Assembly: GCF_002257645.1 (NCBI RefSeq)
Contig: NZ_NQMO01000005.1
Location: 186,001 to 250,000, forward strand
Length of the DNA stretch: 64,000 nucleotides
Direction: 5' to 3'
Source of the DNA: Paenibacillus sp. XY044
Lineage (GTDB): Bacteria; Bacillota; Bacilli; Paenibacillales; Paenibacillaceae
The notes below the pieces were generated by a model. That model did not search any database. It had not been told where the DNA came from and was given only the letters and a program-made list of their open reading frames with translations. Positions 1 to 6,417 of this stretch are shown here, piece after piece (position 1 is the first letter of the stretch; each line of letters opens with the position of its first letter). The position numbers and the translations under genes were made by a program.

Positions 1-820
1 TGCCGCTGACGGCACCCGCCACCTCTTTGTCGTACATCGTTCCGGCTATTTTCCACCCGGTGAGCTCGTTCGTCGTGAAGGACGCCCGCTTCTTCTCGTT
101 TTCGTATGTATAGCTGAATGTTCCTTCTTGGCCGGCAAACAGATGCTTGGTCACCACTTCTTCCACCGGTTCTCCCGTCTTGTTCGGATGCACCACATAG
201 TTCTTTGCCGTATCGACGATCACGATGTATCCGTCCTTGCCCAGCTTCATCTGGGTCAGGCTGCGAATCGTATCCAGGTTGAGCTCGATCGACATGACAC
301 CTTTGCCCGAAGGAAGCATCTGGGCGATGGAGGCGGACATTTGGCCGTTGGCCGCTTTAAACACCGGCGAGATGGTCGCGCCCTTCCCCTGCTTGATCGC
401 CCGGATATACCAGTCCTGCTTGCGGACGTCGTACCGTTCCGGCAGCGGGTCCTCGGAGGCCCGGACGAAATCGCCGCTATCCGTGCCGAGCAATATATCC
501 TTGACCTCCTTGTGCAGAGTAAGATACTGCCTCAGCTGCGCCTTGAGCTCTCCTCCCTTGCCTGTGGGATCGCTTTCAGCACTGGCGACATAAGGCTGCT
601 GGATCAAATAGGCGAGATCATCCACCTTGGCCTGGATGTTCTGCGTGATGATCCGGTCAGCCGATTGGCTGCTCTCCAGGGCGCTGTTCATCAGCGTCCC
701 CTCCATTTTCCCCTTGGCCGATTGGTAAGACAGCATTCCGATCATGACGCTGGGAATGATCAACACGACGAGATAGGATACCAGCATTTTTCGTTTAATG
801 GACAGCGACATTCGTTTCAC
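1..820 (-). CDS. Methyl-accepting chemotaxis protein, N-terminal part (cut by window edge)
   Basis: I translated this minus-strand frame directly. About 273 residues are visible and the C-terminal signalling half lies beyond the window. A transmembrane helix at about residues 11-30 follows a short basic N-terminus. A long extracytoplasmic region then has the features of a double-Cache ligand-binding domain: the order VRKQDWYIRA, then a second module with GKDGYIVIVD and a HPNKTG segment. This arrangement is typical of Bacillus McpA/McpB-type receptors for small ligands. A GTG start at 820 is preferred because AAAGGAA lies 7 nt upstream; an ATG at 811 is the alternative. The family assignment is firm, but the ligand cannot be told. 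Confidence 0.85.
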   Translation of the reverse strand, partial: MKRMSLSIKRKMLVSYLVVLIIPSVMIGMLSYQSAKGKMEGTLMNSALESSQSADRIITQNIQAKVDDLAYLIQQPYVASAESDPTGKGGELKAQLRQYLTLHKEVKDILLGTDSGDFVRASEDPLPERYDVRKQDWYIRAIKQGKGATISPVFKAANGQMSASIAQMLPSGKGVMSIELNLDTIRSLTQMKLGKDGYIVIVDTAKNYVVHPNKTGEPVEEVVTKHLFAGQEGTFSYTYENEKKRASFTTNELTGWKIAGTMYDKEVAGAVSG

Positions 821-1068
821 TAGCAGTTTCCTTTCTACTGGGTATTCTGTATCTCCCGACCTCACATCTGTTACTGTAGTCATGGTCTATATGAGCATTT
901 TCTCATAGATTTATCTCGCTCATCCCCATAACATTTCTACATATATCCATTTTCTTTAAAAATTTTGAACTTATCAATAGGTACTAAGAACTAGTGATAT
1001 TTTCTTTATCATTGAATATCCGATAAAGTTCAGGGCATATCCTCCAACGGACTGCGGCCTTTTTGAAC
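821..1068. other. AT-rich intergenic region upstream of the chemotaxis receptor
   Basis: This is a markedly AT-rich stretch between the receptor start and the MerR terminator. It must hold the receptor promoter. I could not find a convincing sigma-A or sigma-D promoter by eye, and I see no ORF with a ribosome binding site. Confidence 0.4.
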
Positions 1069-1102
1069 AAAAAAAACAGCCTGGTACTTTGCACCCAGAC
1101 TG
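1069..1102 (-). terminator. Intrinsic terminator of the MerR gene
   Basis: Read on the minus strand, CAGTCTGG pairs with CCAGGCTG (8 bp, one G-T pair) and is followed directly by eight T residues. It sits about 65 nt after the MerR stop codon. Confidence 0.8.
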
Positions 1103-1168
1103 CTTGCCAACTTGCTGCTGTTTATTGACTCCCGGTAAATAAAGCTGCTTCCTGCCTCTAAAAACAGA

Positions 1169-1585
1169 CTAACGTTTCAAAGCGTTCGTAATCCGTTCCT
1201 GCAGTGCCACAAGCTCTTCCCGTACACGGGCGATCTCCTGGATTTTCACGTCCAGCAGGCCGATCTGCTTGGTGACCGCCTCTCCCATCTGCTCCAGCTC
1301 AGCCGTGCGCTGGGCATCGTCGGACGAGGACGAAAATTTGCTGCGGTGCAGCTCCACCTGTTCATGAATCTGCAGATACTCCTGAATTTCCTGCAGGGAG
1401 AAGCCGAGCACATTGCGGGCCAAAACGATATTTTTCAAATGCTGTACGTCTTCTTCCGTATATAAACGCATGCCTCCGTCCGAGCGCTCGGGCGATTTGA
1501 TGAGGCCGATTTCCTCATAGTAGCGGATCGTCCGCTTGGTCAGGCCGGTTTCCTTCGCTACGTCATCAATTTTAAGCCAGTCCAC
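1169..1585 (-). CDS. MerR family transcriptional regulator
   Basis: DNA-binding regulator of about 138 residues. The N-terminal winged helix-turn-helix has the MerR signature TIRYYEEIGLI followed by the RLY wing motif (RLYTEEDV). A C-terminal helix forms the dimerisation coiled coil. There are no cysteines, so metal sensing of the MerR/CueR type is unlikely. A longer reading frame starts at an ATG at 1600, but its second and third codons form the GGAGGA ribosome binding site of a GTG at 1585. The promoter at 1617-1646 would also leave almost no leader for the ATG. The gene has its own promoter and terminator. No divergent target gene is visible, so the regulon is unknown. Confidence 0.85.
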   Translation of the reverse strand: MDWLKIDDVAKETGLTKRTIRYYEEIGLIKSPERSDGGMRLYTEEDVQHLKNIVLARNVLGFSLQEIQEYLQIHEQVELHRSKFSSSSDDAQRTAELEQMGEAVTKQIGLLDVKIQEIARVREELVALQERITNALKR

Positions 1586-1616
1586 TTCCGTTCCTCCCAT
1601 TCAAGGTTCTACCCCA

Positions 1617-1646
1617 AGTATATCGTTCTCCCTGGCGGAATGCCAA
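1617..1646 (-). promoter_or_regulatory. Sigma-A promoter of the MerR gene
   Basis: Minus strand: -35 TTGGCA (1641-1646), 18-bp spacer, -10 TATACT (1617-1622). Transcription would start near 1610, about 25 nt ahead of the GTG start. Confidence 0.6.
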
Positions 1647-1665
1647 TGCGGAGGGTTCGGCCGGC

Positions 1666-2073
1666 CTACAACCTGTCCTTCGGTTTTTCTCCGATCAAAC
1701 CAAGCAGAAACATTTGGGAATAAGCAAAACCGCCATGAATCTTCTGCACAATCGCGGGAACGCTCAAATCATGTTCCAAGTACATCGAGAGAATGCGGTG
1801 CATGAATTGTTTTTGATCCGTTAGTGAGAACTCCTGCAGCTGCTTGACGAAGTCCTTATCGATCTGCTCCCTCCCTCCAAGCTCCTGCTGCAGCCGATAA
1901 CCTGCCACATACAAAACGGCAGCCGTTTCCTCATCGGTTTTGCGATGCTCGGCAACATAATCGGCAATCCAGTCTCTGACCAGGGTGGAAGTATCCTTAT
2001 GATTATCCTTCGCCGCCTGCTGAAAGCTCTCTTTCAGCTCTTTCGGGAGTCGGATATGCAAACTTGAATCCAT
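1666..2073 (-). CDS. Ribbon-helix-helix (CopG/Arc-like) protein
   Basis: Protein of 135 residues. The N-terminus (SLHIRLPKELKESFQQAA, about residues 4-21, then a second helix TSTLVRDWIADYV) fits a ribbon-helix-helix fold, with a beta strand followed by two helices. The remaining 90 residues are helical and I cannot assign them. The start has the ribosome binding site TTGGAGG. A dyad inside its own promoter suggests autoregulation. No toxin gene follows, so an antitoxin role has no support. It may instead be a stand-alone regulator. Family level only. Confidence 0.65.
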   Translation of the reverse strand: MDSSLHIRLPKELKESFQQAAKDNHKDTSTLVRDWIADYVAEHRKTDEETAAVLYVAGYRLQQELGGREQIDKDFVKQLQEFSLTDQKQFMHRILSMYLEHDLSVPAIVQKIHGGFAYSQMFLLGLIGEKPKDRL

Positions 2074-2111
2074 GGGTCGGTTCCTCCAATTTTATTCTCA
2101 TATACGAATCA

Positions 2112-2139
2112 TTTTTACACGTTGTGAACACAATGTCAA
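2112..2139 (-). promoter_or_regulatory. Promoter with embedded dyad, candidate autoregulatory operator
   Basis: Minus strand: -35 TTGACA (2134-2139), 16-bp spacer, -10 TAAAAA (2112-2117). The spacer carries ACATTGTG-TT-CACAACGT (2119-2136), arms matching at 7 of 8 positions. A bound dimer there would block RNA polymerase. The ribbon-helix-helix protein encoded just downstream is the obvious candidate. Confidence 0.5.
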
Positions 2140-2149
2140 CACACATAAC

Positions 2150-2186
2150 AAAAACAAGGCAGCCAATCCTTAGATTGACTGCCTTG
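2150..2186 (-). terminator. Intrinsic terminator of the GPH symporter gene
   Basis: Minus strand: a 14-bp stem (CAAGGCAGTCAATC paired with GATTGGCTGCCTTG, one G-T pair) followed by TTTTTGTT. Confidence 0.9.
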
Positions 2187-2202
2187 TGCAGCTATACCGA
2201 AT

Positions 2203-3570
2203 TTAAGCCTGCTGCGCTTTGCGCTGTTCCAGCTCCCCAATGATTTCGGCGTATTTTCGATCCGTCAAATTATAGAAGAAGATCAGGACCATCGCGCCCA
2301 GCGTCAGAATGGCCGGAGCCAGCGTGAGCGAAAAAGCGATGCCGTGCAGCGCGGTAACCGTCTGGGTCTGGTTAGCCACATATCCGGTCAGCGTGAGCAG
2401 TATACCGGAGAGCGAGCCGGCAAGCGCCGTCGCAACCTTCTGGGCAAAACTGAAGGAAGCGTAGCTGATGCCTTCGGCCCGGACCCCGGTTTTCCATTCG
2501 CCGTAGTCTACGGAGTCCGCCGCCATCGTCCAGCCGACAACCCATGGCACGGTCAGGGTCAAACCGATCAATGCAGAGAAGATAAAGATCAGCGTAACGC
2601 TGCTGTAGCTCGTAAAGTACAGACATATGCTGCCGACGATCGTGATCAGAAAGGCAAGCTGAAGCGTATTTTTCTTGCCGATTCTCTTTTCCACAAAAGG
2701 AACGCAGGCCATGCCGATCATACCCATCAGAAGGACCACCGGGATGTAATACGTCGCCAGATCCTCCCGGCCTACATTATATTTGAAATAATACGCCGGA
2801 ATGGCGAAGAAAATCGTATTGGCTCCGCCGCTCAGCATCATGGCAAAGGACGAAAGCAGCAGCGGTCTGTTTTTCATCAGCGTTTTTAATCCGCCCTTGG
2901 TGCTGACTTCCTTCTGGATCGGAATCCGCTCCTGCGTGCTCTTGAAGCAGCCCAGCAGCAGCACGATCGCTACGATGGCGTACAGCCCCACCGTGTATTG
3001 ATAGCCTTTGGCGGTGTTGTCGCCGCCGAACCAGCTGGCCAGCGGGCTTGTGGCATACGATACGATGAGCGTCGCGACGTTGGCGAAGATCATGCGGTAT
3101 GTCATCAGCTTCGTGCGGTCTCTCTGATCCTGTGTAATGACAGGCGACATGGCCGAATAAGGAATGTTGACCAGGGAATACAGAAATCCGAGCAAAATAT
3201 AAGTCACGTACGCATAGACCAGTTTACCGGTGTTCCCCATATCCGGCGTCGAGAAGCATAATACGAACATGACCGACAGCGGAATGCTGCCGAACAACAA
3301 ATAAGGTCTGAAGCGTCCCCATCTTGAATTCGTTTTATCGACGATCATCCCGATGACCGGGTCAAAAATGGCATCCAAGAACCGGGCGACCAGAAACAGC
3401 GACGCGACGGCCGCCGGGCTGATGCCGTAAACGTCCGTGTAAAAGAACATCAGGTATACCGACGTCATGCCCCACACGAAGTTGTTGGCCGCGTCGCCAA
3501 GCCCGTATCCCATCATTCTGAATGAGCTGAGCTTGCCGTATACTGATGCCGCTGAAGTTTTAGCTCCCAT
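2203..3570 (-). CDS. GPH-family sugar:cation symporter (MFS)
   Basis: Integral membrane transporter of 455 residues with about 12 hydrophobic helices. It belongs to the glycoside-pentoside-hexuronide:cation symporter family (MelB/XylP/YicJ type). Support comes from the N-terminal GYGLGDAANNFVWGM, the DAIFDPVIGMIVDKT segment of loop 2-3, and GRFRPYLLFGSIP. It would import beta-glycosides or xylosides with Na+ or H+. It lies downstream of the GH3 and AraC-GH39 genes in the same direction, each unit having its own terminator. Together they form a glycoside uptake and hydrolysis module. A cre box in its promoter indicates CcpA repression. The exact sugar is inferred from the neighbours only. Confidence 0.88.
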   Translation of the reverse strand: MGAKTSAASVYGKLSSFRMMGYGLGDAANNFVWGMTSVYLMFFYTDVYGISPAAVASLFLVARFLDAIFDPVIGMIVDKTNSRWGRFRPYLLFGSIPLSVMFVLCFSTPDMGNTGKLVYAYVTYILLGFLYSLVNIPYSAMSPVITQDQRDRTKLMTYRMIFANVATLIVSYATSPLASWFGGDNTAKGYQYTVGLYAIVAIVLLLGCFKSTQERIPIQKEVSTKGGLKTLMKNRPLLLSSFAMMLSGGANTIFFAIPAYYFKYNVGREDLATYYIPVVLLMGMIGMACVPFVEKRIGKKNTLQLAFLITIVGSICLYFTSYSSVTLIFIFSALIGLTLTVPWVVGWTMAADSVDYGEWKTGVRAEGISYASFSFAQKVATALAGSLSGILLTLTGYVANQTQTVTALHGIAFSLTLAPAILTLGAMVLIFFYNLTDRKYAEIIGELEQRKAQQA

Positions 3571-3633
3571 GTCATTGCCCCACTTTCAAAAATTCTTCAT
3601 TCAGGATGTTTAGGTGAGCTCCTGATATATTCA

Positions 3634-3662
3634 ATTATAGGAAAAGCTTGATATCGCTTTCA
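3634..3662 (-). promoter_or_regulatory. Symporter promoter with CcpA cre box
   Basis: The minus strand has a -10 TATAAT (3634-3639). Overlapping the -35 position is TGAAAGCGATATCA (3649-3662), which fits the catabolite-responsive element consensus TGNAANCGNWNNCW at every position. Binding of CcpA there would repress the promoter during growth on preferred sugars. Confidence 0.6.
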
Positions 3663-3762
3663 TCGCGTTTTTTGCTCAGAACCTTCACGTTTTTTGTTGA
3701 ACCGGTCCGGCTGCATCCGGGTCCCGGCGGTGATTTGGGGAATCATCATGTCCGAAAAGCGC

Positions 3763-3800
3763 AAAAAAGGTACAGCCGTTCCAAAGAACAGCTGTACCTT
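3763..3800 (-). terminator. Intrinsic terminator of the GH3 gene
   Basis: Minus strand: 15-bp stem starting AAGGTACAGC, with one G-T pair and a TTTG loop, followed by a T run. Confidence 0.9.
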
Positions 3801-3825
3801 ATAGAGTGAACGTTATGGGCTGTGC

Positions 3826-6111
3826 TTAAACCTTCGCCTGGTGAACCGAAGCAAGCAGCTCGTCGACCATCGATTCAGGCGAGCGCTGGGCCAGCATTTC
3901 CTGCCCGTACAGCTGGATCAGCTTGATGAGCGGAAAGTCGCCGAGGAACTCAAGCGACTGCTCGCTTAGCGAAATCGGGTCGGAGATTTGCCCGTTCATC
4001 TGCTCGATGAACCGCTCCAGCACTTCCCGGGACCGGGACTCCGCCATCCAGTCGCAAATGAGGCTGTACCGGTGCAGACGACTGACCCGTTCTGCCTCAA
4101 AGGCCATGCCCACCCGTGCAGCCGCGCGCATATCCGCGGAGGAGCTGCCGGCCATGAGCGTAAACCAGCCGCTTTCCGCCACCCATTGCCCCAGCTTGGG
4201 ATCATAATAAGAGAAGTCCCTTGGGCTTAGGGTGAAGACGGCGGTCTTCGTCTCCCCGGGCAGCAGATATACCTTGCAGAAGCCTTTCAGTTCCTTGACC
4301 GGCCGGATCAGGCGGCTCTCTTCGTCCTGAATGTAGAGCTGGACGACTTCCTGACCCGTGCGGTCCCCCGCGTTACGGATATCCACCTCCACCGTAGTCA
4401 CCCCGCCGGCTGTGCGGCAGCGCAGACTGCCGTACTCAAACGTCGTGTAGGACAAGCCGTGCCCGAACGGGAACAGCGGCTCGAGTTGCTTTTTATCGTA
4501 ATAGCGGTAGCCGGTAAAAATCCCTTCGCTGTACACCGCCTGCTGGTTTCCGTCGCCGAACGTAAGGTAGGACGGCGTGTCCGACAGCTTCACGGGGAAC
4601 GTCTCGGACAGCTTGCCCGATGGGTTCGCCCGTCCGAACAAGATGTCCGCCACCGCCCTGCCGCTGCCCTGCCCGGACAGCCACATTTCCAGCACGGCCG
4701 GCACGCTGCCGATCCACTCCTGCATCGCCACCGCCGTGCCGTTGCACAGAACGACGATGCAGTTCGGCTGAACCGCGGCGACTTTCTGGATCAGCTTCAC
4801 CTGGGCCGGCGGCAGGTCGATCGTCTTGCTGTCGTATCCTTCGGATTCCGTGCCTTCAGGCTGGCCGACGAAAAGGACCGCCGCGTCCGCCGCGCGGGCT
4901 ATCCGCACGCTCTGCTCGATCAGGATATCGTCCGGCTCGTTGTCATTGCGGTATCCTTCCGCATACTCCAGCTTGTCTTCGCCACCGAGAATCGCGGCGA
5001 TTTCTTCGTACGGGATGTCCAGGCGGGTCGGCGTCACCCGTGCGCTACCGCCGCCCTGGTAGCGCGGCTTCTTCGCCTTCTGGCCGATCATGGCCAGCCG
5101 GGGGATTTGCCCTTCCGCAAGTGGAAGAATGCCGTTCTCGTTCTTCAAGAGAACGATGCTCTCTGCTGCGGCCCGGCGCGCCAGCTCATGGTGCGCGTCA
5201 ACGTCCCAAGGCTGCCGCGCATCCTTGCCGCCGGCTGCGGCGGTGACCTTGGCGATCAGCTCCAGCATGCGGCGCACGGACGCATCCAGCACGCTCTCGT
5301 CCAATTCGCCGCTCTGCACGGCAGAGGCAAGCTTGACGGCGTTATATTTCGCCGGTCCCGGCATTTCCAGATCAAGCCCGGCCCGAAGGCTCTTCAGGCG
5401 GTCATGGACGGCCGTCCAGTCCGACATGACGACCCCGTCATAGCCCCATTCCCCGCGCAGCACCTGCCGCAGCAGAAAATCATGTTCGCTGGTATAGGTA
5501 CCGTTCAGCAGGTTGTACGAGCTCATCACCGTCCATGGATTCGCTTTCTTGACGATGATTTCAAATGCGGTCAAATAAATTTCCCGCAGGGTGCGTTCAT
5601 CCACGACGGAATTCGAAACCATCTTCTCGGTCTCCTGGTTGTTGCCGGCAAAATGCTTGACCGATGCGCCGACGCCCATGCGCTGCAAGCCGTTCACCAT
5701 GGCGGCGCCCAGCTCCCCGGTCAGCACCGGATCCTCGGAATAGTACTCAAAGTTCCTTCCGCCAAGCGGAGAACGCTTCATATTTACGCCAGGTCCAAGC
5801 AGGATCTGCGTATCCAGAGCCAGACTTTCCCGGCCGAGGGCTTCGCCCACTTCCTCAATGAGCTCCGTGTTCCAGGTAGATCCCAGCGCCACACCGGTCG
5901 GAAAACAGGTCGCCGGCATATTTTCCGAAAACAATCCCATTTCCTGCGTGCTTCCGGGCTTACGGATGCCGTTGGTACCGTCAAACATCGTAATGGACGG
6001 AATGCCTGCCCGTCCAATCTCTTGGGTCTTCCACATATCGGCTCCCGCAACGAGCGCCGCCTTCTCCTCCAGGGTCAGCGATTTCAGCAGCTTATCTATG
6101 GATGTATTCAT
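3826..6111 (-). CDS. Glycoside hydrolase family 3 beta-glycosidase
   Basis: Enzyme of 761 residues without a signal peptide, so probably cytoplasmic. The order is the GH3 TIM-barrel domain (about 1-290), the alpha/beta sandwich domain (about 315-520) and a fibronectin-III-like domain (about 575-650). About 100 further residues are unassigned. The nucleophile is D231 in VVMSDW. The substrate-binding K152-H153 and the NFEYYSEDP loop (120-128) are present. It would release glucose or xylose from imported beta-linked oligosaccharides or aryl glycosides. The ATG start has AAAGGA 10-12 nt upstream. It sits between a GH39-type enzyme and a GPH symporter. The leader contains a long inverted repeat. 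Specificity (glucosidase or xylosidase) cannot be told from sequence. Confidence 0.92.
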   Translation of the reverse strand: MNTSIDKLLKSLTLEEKAALVAGADMWKTQEIGRAGIPSITMFDGTNGIRKPGSTQEMGLFSENMPATCFPTGVALGSTWNTELIEEVGEALGRESLALDTQILLGPGVNMKRSPLGGRNFEYYSEDPVLTGELGAAMVNGLQRMGVGASVKHFAGNNQETEKMVSNSVVDERTLREIYLTAFEIIVKKANPWTVMSSYNLLNGTYTSEHDFLLRQVLRGEWGYDGVVMSDWTAVHDRLKSLRAGLDLEMPGPAKYNAVKLASAVQSGELDESVLDASVRRMLELIAKVTAAAGGKDARQPWDVDAHHELARRAAAESIVLLKNENGILPLAEGQIPRLAMIGQKAKKPRYQGGGSARVTPTRLDIPYEEIAAILGGEDKLEYAEGYRNDNEPDDILIEQSVRIARAADAAVLFVGQPEGTESEGYDSKTIDLPPAQVKLIQKVAAVQPNCIVVLCNGTAVAMQEWIGSVPAVLEMWLSGQGSGRAVADILFGRANPSGKLSETFPVKLSDTPSYLTFGDGNQQAVYSEGIFTGYRYYDKKQLEPLFPFGHGLSYTTFEYGSLRCRTAGGVTTVEVDIRNAGDRTGQEVVQLYIQDEESRLIRPVKELKGFCKVYLLPGETKTAVFTLSPRDFSYYDPKLGQWVAESGWFTLMAGSSSADMRAAARVGMAFEAERVSRLHRYSLICDWMAESRSREVLERFIEQMNGQISDPISLSEQSLEFLGDFPLIKLIQLYGQEMLAQRSPESMVDELLASVHQAKV

Positions 6112-6140
6112 GACGACTCATTCCTTTAATCATGTATTGT

Positions 6141-6243
6141 ACATAGATTGAACTAAAGTTTTGCATGGAACTTCCTGTTATATAACGGTCCAATAGGGCC
6201 TATAACCTCCATTTCTTTAGTTCATTCTATGTAGACGTTTGCA
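6141..6243 (-). promoter_or_regulatory. GH3 upstream region: 18-bp inverted repeat and cre-like site
   Basis: The 306-bp gap 6112-6417 has no gene. It holds ACATAGATTGAACTAAAG (6141-6158), and its reverse complement with one mismatch lies at 6215-6232, 74 bp centre to centre. On the minus strand a cre-like TGCAAACGTCTACA (6230-6243, one mismatch to consensus) overlaps the distal arm. The arms could be two binding sites of a looping regulator such as the AraC-GH39 protein next door, or a stem in the leader RNA. I found no T-run terminator for the upstream gene here. Confidence 0.5.
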
Positions 6244-6417
6244 GAATCAACAAATGACTGCTTGTTTTCATTCTAACCCTGAAGCAAAAGCCCGTTCTTG
6301 TTCTCTTTTGCCCAAATGCACCCCTTTTTTTGCGGTCATCCCCCGGCTGCTGCAGGCAAATCGCAAACAGCCCCGAATTTCCGTCCGGCAAAAGAACGGG
6401 AAATTGCGGAGCTGTGT

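Noticed and set aside
821..1068. Possible sigma-D promoter (TAAA then GCTCATAT) before the first chemotaxis gene
   Set aside because: The spacer is 13 bp instead of about 15 and the -10 has two mismatches.
4459..6129. 556-codon open frame on the plus strand
   Set aside because: It is fully antisense to the GH3 gene, has no ribosome binding site, and its product is rich in Arg, His and Gln as expected for a GC-rich shadow frame.
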